Of a stretch of DNA of 64,000 nucleotides, positions 23,724 to 37,504 are shown one piece after another. The stretch lies in contig NC_069363.1 of assembly GCF_021730395.1 (NCBI RefSeq), positions 22,108,001 through 22,172,000 on the forward strand, read 5' to 3'. The position numbers were made by a program, and so were the translations under genes. The stretch's first letter is position 1, and each line of letters starts with the position of its first letter. The notes beneath the pieces are model-generated. The model worked only from the letters and a program-made list of their open reading frames with translations. It was not told where the DNA came from and made no database searches. The stretch is from Mercenaria mercenaria. Its lineage: Eukaryota > Mollusca > Bivalvia > Venerida > Veneridae.

Positions 23724-26700
23724 ATGAGCACGTCAGAAGTTGAGCCGCACATCACGAAGAAATATGAAATCAAGAAAAGATTGGGAAAAGGAGTAAGTCG
23801 TAATTGAAACAAGTTCTAATGCAAAAATTTAAATGACATAACGGTCCATACGCTCGAATAATTTATAAAAACTTTTCACTGAAAAATCGATGTGTTCAAG
23901 CACGAATCATGTATCCTGATCAATTTCAACAAAACATCTTTTATGTTAGAATAAATAACCGACTTCTTCGCATGTGTGATATGAGTCTGTTATGGATTTT
24001 GCTGAACTAAAATTATTTCTATCAAAAGCCAGAAGACATGAAAATTGTAGTGAAGCACCACTACCAACCATCCCACAACCATTCATGCAGTCCTCGAACA
24101 GAAGACCAACCAGCAGGTCTTAATTTAGACCTGGAGAGTCTTTGAACATTTTAATGAAGCCCTAGCCTTTATTTTTATAGCCTTTGTGTTATTGTAGAGT
24201 CATAATGTCTTTCAATGAGCGACACCAGAACAAGGATGCTAACTGTAAAATCTGGAGTTCAGAGTTAAAAAAATGATTCTGATCTTTTATATTAAACAAA
24301 TGTGTGCAAGTATATTATTCTAGCTCACCTGATTTTTTTACTTTTTAGGCCTATGGCATCGTGTGGAAAGCTATTGACAGAAGAACTGGAGAAGTTGTTG
24401 CCGTCAAGAAAATATTTGATGCCTTTAGAAATCAAACTGATGCACAAAGAACTTTTAGAGAGATTATGTTCCTGCAGGACTTTGGAGATCATCCCAATAT
24501 AATAAAATTACACAATGTGATAAAAGCTGAAAATGATAAGGATATTTATCTTGTATTTGAATTTATGGGTAAATATTTATTGTTGTTTCTTTACAGAGGC
24601 AAGCCTCAATTTTTTTTTCAAAATTAAGAAAGTGCTTTTACAATTTGTATACTAATGCACGTAGAAATCAAAAACAATTTTATTTAATAGGAAATTATAG
24701 AAAGTTTCTGGCCACACACAAAGATTGTGATATGATAAAAAAGAATTTAGCTGTCGTGTGTGATACTGTATTTCATTCTGTAGCGATACATCACAACTGT
24801 TAAGTTTCTTATTATCTCCATAAACTCAAACTTTAAATGAAATTTATATTCTGCATTCTGGTAAAGTTATCTTATTTTTTGACAAAATAATATTACTTTA
24901 AGATATTGCTTTCTGTTTTTAAATTTTTGAAATATGTTGTGATGTACATCTTGGACACTGTTTTTTAACATCTTTATATATACTTAAAAAAGCTTAATTG
25001 TTTTCTTCCCAGTTTTCTAAAATATGAATTTTAAGTGTTATATTTTATAATTGACCTAAGTATTTTCCAGTATGGTTAAAACTGATCCCCAGTGTACTGT
25101 CAAATTGGTCAAGTCTTGGCACTGAAGCACGGATTTCTGTCATTTCATATTTTATATTTTGTAGAAACTGATCTACACAATGTAATAAAGAGAGGAAACA
25201 TATTGAAAGATGTACACAAACGCTACATAATGTACCAGTTGTTCAGGGCGACTAAATATTTACACTCAGGGAATGTCATACATAGAGATCAAAAGGTAAG
25301 AATAGTTTGTGTATGTGTGTGTAGAATAAATCATACTTTACAAGTCTAGAGAATGCACTGATCTCTTCATTAAATGGTGTTGGCTATGGGATGTTACTTT
25401 GTCTACAGAACGAAGGCAATACAGTAATATCCTTTATGATTTGCACTGGCCTAAACCTGCTAGGAAGAGCAGTCTACCCTTTCAAAACCCCAAAATATCT
25501 TCAAGTCCGGTGCTTTCGAAGACAGAGGAAGTATTCCACGGTCTGAATTAAATGATTAGTTAAAATTGTCAAAAGATACAGCCCCCTACACTTAATAAAA
25601 TTTGACAATACTGTTCAGAGAGCACGTGCAGAGGTAATTTCAATGGAGCTTTTGATTTAGCATTTGTCATATCAGTTTTGTATTATACATCTATGATATT
25701 ATTGTTTATTTTTTTTAGCCTTCGAACATCCTGTTAGATAGTGAGTGTATGGTAAAGGTGTGTGATTTTGGACTTGCAAGGTCTTTGTCACAGATCAGTA
25801 TAGACTCGGAGACTGGTGATCCTAATCTTACAGAATATGTAGCTACACGATGGTACAGGGCACCTGAAATCTTACTAGCATCTCATAGGTGAGAATTTTA
25901 TATCTTCTTTGAATGTAGTCTACAGAAAACATTAGAAGTATAATGAGAAAATACACATATACAGAATGACTTGTGTTTTGTCTGTGACATAGAATATTTA
26001 GCTTTGGTAAGCTTTGAAAAACAGTATGATGGTAAGTTTGTCAGAAGACCCATGTGCATGTATGATTTTAGCTGCTACAAAACTTGTATTTGTCCATTTT
26101 TGAAGTACTTGACCCTATAAAGATATGTTAAAAAGGAAAACGTAGATATTTGATACATTTTATGATTCGACATATTCAAGTTTTTTCTTACCCATAGAAT
26201 TCTGCAAAGTTGATAATTTTATTAGAGTGTGTATTAAAGATGGATAGTGCAGGGCACTTGTTTCCATGGTAATATATAAGTTCCAGTAATAAAGTCTCCG
26301 CATCTGCTTGTAGTTGGACTGGCACACATTAAAACTTTAGAGTACACTACATCCTAATACCTCCATTATGAAGTGAATTTTTCTTTGAATGTAGAATGAT
26401 GCTTTTAGAATCCTGTTGTATGGTTGTGTTGTACATTGGTCATTTAAGAAGCATAGATGCACCAAATAGTTTTAATGGCAGAAGTTAAATTAAGACATAA
26501 TTATATGACATTTTTCAGATATACAAAAGGTGTAGACATGTGGAGTTTAGGGTGTATATTAGCAGAAATGTTAATTGGAAAACCATTATTCCCAGGCTCA
26601 TCTACCATTAATCAGATAGAGAAAATCATGGCAACAATACCAAGACCATCAAAAGAAGGTTTTATTTAAATGTTATCCCTCTTTGTTTTCTTTATCTGTA

Positions 26701-29700
26701 TATGAAAGTGTGAGAAATACAAACTGCCATGGTTTACAGATGGTTTAATCTTATTAATAAGCGTAATATCAGTTTATCCGATCCCGAATATTCAGATGAG
26801 CAGAGTGTAACTTTTGGTGTTACGATGAATCGTGTTCATCGTCACATTCTGTTATGTTATCTCTTTATTTGTCAATATCGAAATTGTTTTCAGAGCATGA
26901 AGATGACATTTACGATTCAATTTGCTTCATGTGAATTTTGACATATGGTATCGTTTGATAATTCATATCATGAGTTTGGATATAATACGTTTATTTGATA
27001 ACACGAAACTAAATAGCAGTAACTTGGACTCTAATACGTTCAGAATTTTAGTTCAGTTAGATACATGTATGTCAGATTTACTGTGTAGTATTTTAGAAAT
27101 GTGGGCCAAGGTTCTTACCATTGTGTTAAGTTTCTTTTTGTCAACAGATGTTGAAATGTTTGAAAATTTATTGTTTCAATTGGATCTTTGTTGTGTTAAC
27201 CTGAATTGAAACCTTATGCATTCATTGCAGACATTGCCAGCATTAGATCAGCGTATGGGTCATCAGTATTAGACAAAGCTGCTACTAGGTAAGTTAAGAT
27301 GTTTATAGAAAACAAAAACAAAATAGTGTTTAGAATCTTTTTGGCAAGCTTTGCGTTCTTAGTCAAGTCCCATGTCTTGGATACTTCTGTTAGACTTGTG
27401 ATTACTCTTGACATTTTAAAGAGAGATACATGTGTGTGTTTGTCTTTGAAATAGATCCATGATATACTTTAATTAATTAGAAAAAGAAGAAAACTGGAAT
27501 GAGTAAATTCTGATTTTACAGAGCAAAGTCTTGCTAGAAAAGCTAATATTTGTCAGCTCTGAAATTAGAAAGGTTTGTAACTGTAAGCTGTAAGAATCTG
27601 AAAACAAAAATCTTACTGACAGAATCACATTTTCTTGCATACTGGACTGGGGTTTCCATTGAATTTACTGGTGCCAGAAAACATCTTACACCAAGTGTAA
27701 GATGACTCATGCTGTAAATGACGAATAGTGAACTACATATATTTTGTAGATTCCTGACTAATAATTAGTTTTTAAGAAAATGCCAGATAAATATCGAATA
27801 CCTTGATACTTCCTGTTTGTTGCTAATCATATATTTCTTGTCAGATTAAAAAAGTGTGGAGATGGGAATAACTGTTACATATCAGCAGCAACAGTTTCTG
27901 CAGTTGAAAGAATAAAGCACTACCTTGCCTATTAAACTTAACGAAGAAATTCACTAATTAATGTAGGATAATTAACAGAAAAGTCTGTTTTGATGTAAGA
28001 CTTGATAATTTTCCTGAATTATTCACAGCTTTTCATTTGAAATATACAAAAATATGAAGGAGAATTGTCGAACATGGCCAGACATTGGACTGTTTTTAAG
28101 TTCTCTTTTTGCAAGTAGCTCTAATTTATTTTATCTTACAGGCCAAAGAAGTCAATGGAGGAGATGATGGAAGATGCTCCTAAAGATGCAATAGATTTAT
28201 GTAGAAAATTGTTGCACTTCAATCCTGATAAGCGAATTACTGCAGATGAGGCCCTCAGACATCCATATGTATCTAGGTTCCACAATCCAAAGGAAGAGAT
28301 CAGTCTCAACTATGATGTTGTGCCCCCACTGTCTGATGATGTCCAGCTCACGGTAGATGAGTACAGAACAAAGTTGTATGAGGTATAAACCTTTGTAAAT
28401 GAAAATACTCTAAAATTGTAGTGGTTAGAAAAACACATTTAAAAGAGACATAGATAAGCACTTGGCCAGTCATCACATGCTTCATGGCCATGGTTCATTA
28501 ATAGCTTTAAATACTGTTTACTTCTTTGCAAGCTAATTATCAAGTGATTGGGAAAGTTTCAAGCAGAAAATGACATACTGGAACTATAGAAACTTGCAAA
28601 TTTTTAGACTTCCATTTTGTAGACACTTACTCTTGTGCTTCTTTACACAAGGTAAAATGTGCATGGTTTTCAGGAGATATTAGGTACCTAGTCACCTAAG
28701 TCTACAATAAAGTTAAGCAGAGTTTTCTCACTTCTTTCTAAATATTTATCCTAGAATCATTTTTTACTCAAATTACTCTTCTTCAGAAAATAATATTTTG
28801 ATAATTTTTTCCAACTGTGAACTTTGTTGCACATAACCTTTCATATATCTAAAATAGGTAGTGCCTGCTTGAAGTTTGTATTTTTATTTGAAAATTAGTT
28901 CCACTGTCTACATCTTGTATATATGTTATTCAAGGTTGTTACAGAATAACATGTGAAACTACTAAATTAAATTCTGTCTAAAAGAAAGTTCCTTCAGTCT
29001 GGTGAACAGTGTGATCTAAGACTTTTGACAATACAATTGCAGTCACACTGGAACCATTCAGCATGTCCTTCATTTACTATATTAAATATTCCTTTGGTTG
29101 TTAACATGTTTTATAAGTAGTTGTGTAATAACAAATTCAGTGATATATATACATTACTTATGCATTGCTTCTTTTAGCAAATCTGCTTGAAGCTATGGAA
29201 AAAGTCATTTTACAGTTGTTGCTGTATTTATTTTACAGTCAAATGCTAGTAGTTATGTTAGAAAGTGTTTTTTCTTGCTCTTTTTAGATGATAATGCAAA
29301 AGAAGGCAGATAGGCGGAGAAAACGACAGGAGATTAGAAGTGCCCAACATATAGCCCAGCAGGCTCGAGAACCAACACCCCCTGACTATGATGATGAAGA
29401 ACCACCCCCGGGGGAGCCCCATGTTCACTATGGTAGTCAACAACAACAGGTTCAGCAACGGTATGCAAGACAGGATCCAGATACACCACCACCCAGACAC
29501 CATCAATCCTCATTCTCAGCAAGTCATGGTAAGACATGGTTGATATATGTCTTGAGTTCACAGTATCAGCTAACACACCCAAATGCATGTGATATTTATA
29601 AATATGAGTTGTTAAATTTGGATCATTTTGTCTTGATAAAACAAAGAATTTGTCTATTTGAATGTAGTGCTTAGAGTGGTTCCTTGTTGATTATGAGTAT

Positions 29701-32700
29701 ATGCACACATAAATATAAGAATACCCTGTACCTAACTATTTTACTGCATAAATGTCTACAAAACATTGTTAAAAAGCTAAGTAAGTGTATTGTAAATATT
29801 TATAGGTTATTCGTTTAAGATTTGTATCAAGAAATATGCACGAGATCTGCAGTGGATATATTGCGCAACTTCAGGAGCACACTATTATTCTGTGAAAGAA
29901 CCAGTGCCTACTTCTTGATGCAAATCTAATAATCTTTTAATTACATATACTACATTTATTATTTAAATGATATAAATTTGTTCTTAATCTTAGCAAAAAT
30001 GAAAATGTCATCGTTAAGAAATTTTAAATATGCAATGGCACATGATGAAGCTGATGTTACACACACCCAATTTGAAATTTAAATGTCAGTATTGAAAAAT
30101 ATTGACGTTTCATTTTAGGTTCCATTGTAACTTAACAAATTTTTGTATTTAAATATGTAATAAATGTAATTATGTGTATTAATTCCTCAGAGTTACCTGA
30201 GAAACTAGTGTCATGTTAATGGTAGCATCAATGATCATTTGAAATCATATAACATTCTACTATAACAATATATTATAAAGTAATAGGTATTTAAAAACAT
30301 TTTAATAGTTCCACTGTATGATTATAAATTTACAAGTTTGTGGTTGTCTCATACCCATGGACTTCAGATTGCTCTTTCTAATCTTACAGTTTGGTGTGTA
30401 GATATATTCTTTCTTCATTTAATGAAAGTAAACATAACTATATTATTTCATCAGTCGCATTTGGTAGAACAACAAAGGAGCAGGCCCCTCCCTCAGCCCC
30501 AGTCACCAAACAGAGAACATTCATGAGACCAAAAACCAATGAAAACAGTGGGGTAGGTATTACACGAACATTTACTATATATTTTGCTTGTGATGGAAAT
30601 TTTTGCTATTGTCATTGTATATTTACAAACCTAACCTCATAGCTTGTTTATATACCTCTATGTAGAATGGCTACTAACCTTTGAAATCTTTTGAATGACC
30701 CTTGGTTATTAGAATTACACTTTTTCAAACATACAAAAAATGAAAATGGACGGTAATTTTTGAAACAGTAGCAAGGATTTCCAGAAAAGTCTTGCAGTTT
30801 TACTTTATTTTTTTGATTCACCTATAAAAAGGATAAGTTACCTTAAATTCATTTAGAAAACATATTTTTAGATATTGAACCAAAAGCTGTTTTCTTTACT
30901 GAATGTTATTCCCATTTGCACCAAGGTCATTTACTTGATTTTGGCTTTGTGTAAACTTCCTACAAATTTGTTAGAATAAAAATGAATTTGTATCCTTTCG
31001 ATTAAGAGTTTTATTAATAATTTGACAGGGTCTGAGAATTCCCTTTTAAATTAATTATTATGAACATGTTTTTTCCTGTGCTAAAACTTCCTTAATTCTA
31101 TCTTTACTGTTAATTGCTTTTGCCTTTAAAAAGGTGATAGGCATATCTGAACTAGTTGCATTGTTCATAAATGACCTGCTTGTGATCATAATGCACTCTG
31201 TCTGTCACACAGAGAGTGTCCACTCTACTGAACAGAGAACGAATATCCTATCTCCTTAAGACTAGTCCAAACATTTTGTCATATAACAACATTTATCAGG
31301 TGAGTTTACGCCAAGGGATTTTCTACATTTAAACTGTCTTAACTGGATTTAAACACATTTTCTGATCTGACTTGCTTTGTAGAAAAAATAAAAGATTACA
31401 ATAAAATTTTCAAGTGATAGAAGAGGAATTATAATAGAAAAAAAAACATTTAACAAGAAATGATTTGTAAGAATAATTTTGTCCCGTCAGTTTATCCAGG
31501 CAAAATGAAATAGAAAAAAAAGTTACAACTAAACTTTTGAAGAAACTGAAGTCATTATGTCTCCAGTTGAATTGTTGCTTCTATCTATGACTTTCATTCA
31601 TCATAATTCGGAGAAAATCCCAATGGCTTGCAGTTAAATTTGCTGTCAGTTTTGTATAGCTTAGTAGAAGGTAGCTTATTCTTAATGTGCTAATATCTTG
31701 CTCCTGTGCTGTGGCTCTGCCCTCCTCTAAGTTCTTCAGTACAAATTTATCTGAGTTCATAGAATAGCTGCTAAGTAAACCCTGTTTCATGTGTGTACTA
31801 TTATAAATTTTATGAAACATAAACCTATTAGTTAAGTATGTATATACAAACTCATATTTTAACTCATATGGTTACCATATAATGCAATAGCCCAGATCAT
31901 CCAAAAAATATATATTAATATAAAATGCAGGGTGTATAGGACCAAGAAAATTTGTGTATGCTAGGTGTTGTATGGCTTTTCAAAGTTGTAAATATATTCG
32001 GACTTTCATAAATGTGTAAAACAAGTAATTATCTCAAAATAAGACTGCCTCTGGATAAAGTTATAATACCATATTAGTTTAGATTAAATAGATTAAACAT
32101 TGAAGACTTATTCTTAAATTGTACAGAATAGAAGAGATGCATTAGTTTAGCACTAACCAAAGTTATATTTGCAGTGGCAAGTCTTATGCTTTTAACGTAA
32201 CACTTGATAAACTGTTTGTGTCATGCGCCAAAACTATAAACATTAAAGGTAAAAATCAGATTTTATAATGATAGTCATTGTACTGTAAATACCACAGAAC
32301 TTAAGTAGTTGGGTGACCAAACATTGCAAGTTAAGTTGTAAATATGACATTTTCGCTCACGAATGACTGCTAAATCAGAGGTATACAAACACGATTTGTC
32401 AGTAGTTTCACTTTATGCCAGCATACATTAATTATAACCCAGTATAAAACATTTTTATTACAGGACATGTACCCTTCAGGGTCAAGGGGTCGGCAAGCAT
32501 CAGCACCAGCTGGCACAAGGGGACCAGGACGTCCAATATCTGGAGCATATGGACAGCAGAACAATCCTACAATCACCAGGGATGAGAAGAGTGGAGGACT
32601 CATGGTTAACAGTACGAGAATGGTATGTCTTTCTTTACTTTGATGATGTCACAAAGCTGATTTATAGCTTGCATGTTTGAGAATCTTATCTTAATGTGGC

Positions 32701-35700
32701 TTAGAAAAAATGCTTGATTTACATATGACCTTGCCTTTTCTAAAACATTTTTTCTTAAAAGGCATTTGACACTCAATGTCAATTAAATTCTAATTTATAG
32801 ACCTGTATGACATATATATGTACAGTTCTGTTTGCTATGAAATTTCACAAAATCCCAAAGTCTGCATTACTTGTGACATGTATGGCTGGATATCTAAAAA
32901 TATTACCAAGCATTTTTAAAGTCACATTTTGTAATACCAATGGCATAATATAATATAGAAGAAGAAACATTTCCCTGTCTGTAAATGTATTGAAAATATT
33001 TTAAGCAGGATGAAAAATGGGTGTAACAAAAGACAACAATATCTTTCTAGATATATTCACCTTTCTGTGACATTGACGTTTAAATTAAGGAAATATGTAT
33101 TAAAGTTATATTCATTATTACTTAAAAGTCATAAATGTGGCATGTTTGAAAATGTATGTTTATCACATAGGAACCTTGAGAACTGCACCTTTTAGTTCAT
33201 TTTTTGATATTCCACTTTTGTGTTATAAATGCAGCTCCATTTGACAGCTGTGTTACACTTGTTGGAAGATACAAGCATGGTGGTAGAGGAAAATGAAAAG
33301 ATTCAAAATACACTGAAAATAAAAAATGCAGTTCTCTGTTAATGAGTTTTTGATTATTTTTAATGTATTTTGGTGTGAGTCTTTAAAATTTATTGTATAT
33401 TTTTAAGTCAACATTTTTTTTTCACCAGTCTGTTCAGCATGATAAAGATATTGCTTCTTAATCCACATAAGAGTAGAATTGTTTCCTCTACTGAATGTAC
33501 CCTTCCCCTATTGTAAATGTGCATGCTGAGTATGATTAACATTTGTTGTATTATATGTTATACCCATAGATGAATCATGGCTGGGTGCGCATGACTCCAG
33601 GGGAGCCTCTGCCCCCTATCGGCACCTATAATGTAAGTTTTATTTCACCGACATGAGTGAAATTGAATTCTCCTTCTTTCACTTTTGCTTTGTCAAGCCT
33701 TTGTTGATAAATGTGAAAAAAATGTCAGAATATTGCAAAACTGAAGTTTGCAAGTGTCATTTTAAACTGGCCTTTTTACTTTTAAGAGCATTAAGTAATA
33801 CAAGATAAATTTTGTACATTTTTAAATGAGAAACTGCTTTAAATAGTAATTTGGCTTCATTTTAGGTGAAAAAGTAATCTCATGATATAAAAGTGTTTGA
33901 CGGATTACCTTGCTACATTTCTAATTGCAAATGTATGTGTAAATAAATTAACTGAAACATGTGACATTAGAGTAACCTTTATAAGCTACAGTCACACATA
34001 CGGATATGTCCGTGCGTTGACGTACAGAGCGGATTGGATTGGTCTGTGGGGGCGGACACGGATAAATATGGATCTGTATGTCTTAGTATGTAAAAAATGG
34101 TGAGAAACAGGGAACAAAAAAAATACAGGACGCGAATAAGTACAGATAGGTACGGCGTACTAAGTTTTACTGCACCTGGCAACTTGCCCAGCGCAATTGG
34201 ATGGGTCTGCGGTGAACTACATTGAACTATGCTTAAGTACTGGTAACCTCGGATAACTATGTTCAGCTACGGCAAGGTACGTTTTAGTACGTTTAACTAC
34301 GGATGTATAAGTTTCAACCAAGTTGGACTAAAGTCATGCTGAAATGGCTGTGGATAGCTCAAACTTTTGTGCATGTTCAAAGTTGGAGAAACTTGCAAGT
34401 TTGGGATAAGTCTTGAATACGTTTTGACCAAGTGTTGGTACAGATTGATACGAATTACTACTTTGAGGTACTGCTCAGGTACAGATCGATACAGATTACT
34501 ATGTAACTATCCGTGGCTAGACTTAGCTATCTGCACCGTATGTGTGACTGGAGTTTTACTCTTTGAAATTTATGTGTTCCTATTATGCTTATTTAAGAGA
34601 TAGATTTCAGTGTATTTGAGGGGGCATGTTTCTGTTTTAAATTTCAATAGCCCATTTCTGATCATGTCGGATATCGTGCAGAGCATCCTGCACAAAAGAA
34701 GCTAAACATTTTGAAGCATTTTCTCACATCTTGTTTGGTTGCTGGGGGGAGTGATGGGTTCGTTATACTGTATTTGATCTGAAAATTAAGAAAAGAAATT
34801 ATATACACCTGTTTGGAGGACAGGGTTATTGTTAAAATGAGTGTGAAATAATGTTACCTACTTGGACAGTGTCAGCCCAGAATGACACTTAGCAAAATAC
34901 TGGTTAGAATGCTTCAAGTGCTTTTCTGTTATTATTTCATTTTCAGAACATATATGTATGTTGTTTCATGTAATAAAGATACTACCTGTAGGTTAGAACT
35001 TCCTAGTGTTTTACTTTTGCATGAAGTTGGATTGAGTTTATAAACAGAAATAGTAGTAGACTTAAATAGTATACAGTTATACACTTATCTCCCAGTCAGT
35101 ATAGGTTATTAGCTTTCTATAGGGAAATATGCACGAGTTCTGCAGCGGAAATATTGCGCTACTTAAGGAGCACAGTATTCTTCCACTAAAGAACAAGTGC
35201 ATATTTCCCATTGCAAAGAAAATAACATTTTTGTTACATAGGTATCTACGTATATAAATGTAATGTAAATATTATGAATTTGTTCAACAGCCTGAATAAC
35301 ATTGACAATACTGAACTAAATAAAAGAATGAATGCAACGACACACATAAGATTACGTCAAGCACCCGATATGAAATTCAGGCATCAGTGTATGGAAAAAT
35401 ATTGATGTTTCCAGTACAATTGTAACTAAACGGGTAATATGAACAAGTATGTAAAAAGAAGTTTTGTTGATCAGCTTGTAAGTAATATTGATCAAGGACA
35501 TCTATGTTCTCAGTCAATATTATTTCAGGCAGGTTATGAAAACTTCATGTTATCAAAAACTAATATGTACTTGTTTTATTTTATACCTTTGATATGATAT
35601 TCCTTGTGTTGTCTTAAAAATTAATCGGAGCAGTCAGTATCAATTTTGGAGTCATACCGAATCCTTTTTAAGTGGACCTGTGCTTGCATAGTTGTTGCCT

Positions 35701-37504
35701 AATCATATAAAAGTTTTAGCAGGATGTATAATATTGTTAAATATCAATCTCAAGCTCTAGAAGACTTGTACAGCTTGCTTTTTTCAAATAGGTATAAAAA
35801 TATACATACAACTCCCAACTGATACAGAAAAATAACTGTTGATTGGACCAGTTGCTTTAGACATGATGTCAAATATAATCTCAAAAATGATGTACATTTG
35901 TTTAGGATTATTTTATATGTCAGATAATTCTGCACACCTTATCAGCAGTTTAACACATTTCCAAGTAAGGAAATATAAAAAATCAAAAAAAAATCTATGA
36001 ATATATACCTACCAAAAAAAAAAGTGAAATGTAAGGTAACTTGTTTAAAACATTACATTTTTCAAAATGTCAGAATAGTATCTTGTGCATGTACATTTAA
36101 GCTTGGGCTTAACATTTTATGAAATTTATTTCTTTGGAGTTGCCTTTTCTTTAAGCAACAATAGAAACCTTTTTTTCCAGATACATTTCCCGAACTCAGA
36201 AGACAATTGTTACAAGTGCATTATTTTCATTATATTCCCAGTTTCCATTGTAGATCTATTGTTTTACTGTATAATAAGTTGAGTTTAAGAACTTCAGCAA
36301 ACAAATGTAATAATAAAATCTCTAAGGCTGATCAACCGACTCTTAAAATTGATGATATTTACATATATTTCAAATTGCACGGCAAATGATGTTAAAAGAA
36401 TAACAAATAAGCTTATGCAGACTCCTATGATTTATAATTTTGTTCAGTGTACACTGCATTCTGTTTAGGGTGACATGATGTAAAAGCCTCGACTTATGAA
36501 TTCTGACATTGTTTCAGTCTAGAAAAGTTCAAGTTAAGAAGAAATCAACAATGGACTAACCATTCTATGTCATGGTATTAACAACTTGATGCAGTTTAAA
36601 GAGAGCCATTTTTCTTGCAACAAATTTAAAAAGAAGACAGTTTTGATCTATAACATTTTATGCTTATATGCCCAAGTTCAAAGTGCATTACTGTCATGCT
36701 TGTCTGAGGGCAGGTAGCTGTGGAACTACCTCTTGTTTGTGTCTGAAATAAGTTTTAAATTAACTTCATACAATCAGCATGTATCTAATTAGATCTTTTG
36801 TTAACATGTTACACAGCAGTGTTAACTTTGTTGCATGAAAAAGGTCTCAACTAGATGAATGTAGTGTAAATAAAGCACTTGAATAGCACAGACATTAATA
36901 TTGCAGAGTCAACTATTTATACTCCTTGTGTAGTTAACAAATGAAAAATAGCACACTTGGTCTGATTTACTGTTTTCACATCACAGTCATGTTTGTAGAA
37001 TTATTCTGTTTGTTTTTGTCTCCAAAAAAACAGTTCAGTACTTACACATATCTCTAAATTTTCTTTTTCAATTATTTGTTTTCAAATTAAAATATATATT
37101 TATGAATTTGTTTGAAATCAACCCAAGTGTTTGATGTGTATGACATGTAAGAATGTCAAAAGGACTAAAATTTTCATTGTCTTTTGTTACACCCACTGGC
37201 AAGGTAGTTGTTTTATCACAGACTACTTCATGTTATAATTGCTGTAATGTGTTTCTCTTAACATTAAGAATTTGTCACCAACATGTGAAAATAATAAATG
37301 AGAAATGAAAACATTTTGTAGGTTCCTGGCACAAGACCAAACTCTGCATCTCAGCCGAGACAAAAACCTGTGTACGGACGTAAACAGTTCAGCAATGCAA
37401 TCAACAACCCCTCTTCTGGTGCTCCAAAGGCTGTGTTCGGCAGTTATACACAAAACTTTGGTACCATCACATCAAGTGGCCTGGCTGCCATCAAGAAATC
37501 TTGA
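23724..37504 (+). CDS. MAPK15: MAPK15 (ERK7/ERK8) protein kinase, 13 exons, complete
   Basis: Coding exons: 23724-23792, 24349-24568, 25165-25295, 25719-25888, 26519-26658, 27231-27288, 28142-28382, 29288-29528, 30455-30552, 31213-31299, 32464-32622, 33570-33632 and 37322-37504. All introns are GT-AG and phases match, giving 619 residues (human about 544). Kinase motifs: glycine loop GKGAYG 21-26, VAVK Lys43, HRDQK 136-140 (the family's own variant of HRDLK), DFG 156-158, activation-loop TEY 178-180, then TRWYRAPE. The C-lobe ends near residue 330. YEMI at 342-345, across the exon 7/8 junction, matches the position of the LC3-interacting motif described in human MAPK15. The tail is basic, then proline/glutamine-rich, and ends in [15 protein letters not shown]-like sequence. 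MAPK15 acts at basal bodies/cilia and in autophagy and can self-activate through TEY. Introns contain MITEs. Confident identification. Confidence 0.96.
29800..30140. mobile_element. MITE-like repeat in MAPK15 intron 8, copy 1
   Basis: The segment gaaatatgcacgagatctgc ... attgcgcaacttcaggagca and the following ~250 bp (aaaaatattgacgtttca, ccattgtaact) match 35115-35440 in order. There is no coding content. Confidence 0.6.
33989..34550. mobile_element. DNA element with 15-bp inverted termini in MAPK15 intron 12
   Basis: CAGTCACACATACGG at 33989-34003 is the exact reverse complement of 34536-34550. The 562-bp interior is unusually rich in spaced TAC/GTAC words (gtacgttttagtacgttta, ctacggcaaggtac), unlike the intron around it. 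No transposase ORF and no clear target duplication are visible, so the superfamily is unassigned. Confidence 0.75.
35115..35440. mobile_element. MITE-like repeat in MAPK15 intron 12, copy 2
   Basis: It matches 29800-30140. In this copy gggaaatatgcacgagttc (about 35120) and gaacaagtgcatatttccc (ends about 35212) form inverted ends of a ~93-bp core. The homology with copy 1 runs beyond that core. Confidence 0.6.

Noticed and set aside
26890-26933. Possible alternative terminal exon of MAPK15 after tgttttcag, in phase with exon 5
   Set aside because: It adds only about a dozen residues before a stop inside the kinase domain. The exon at 27231 gives the conserved sequence, so this is probably chance.
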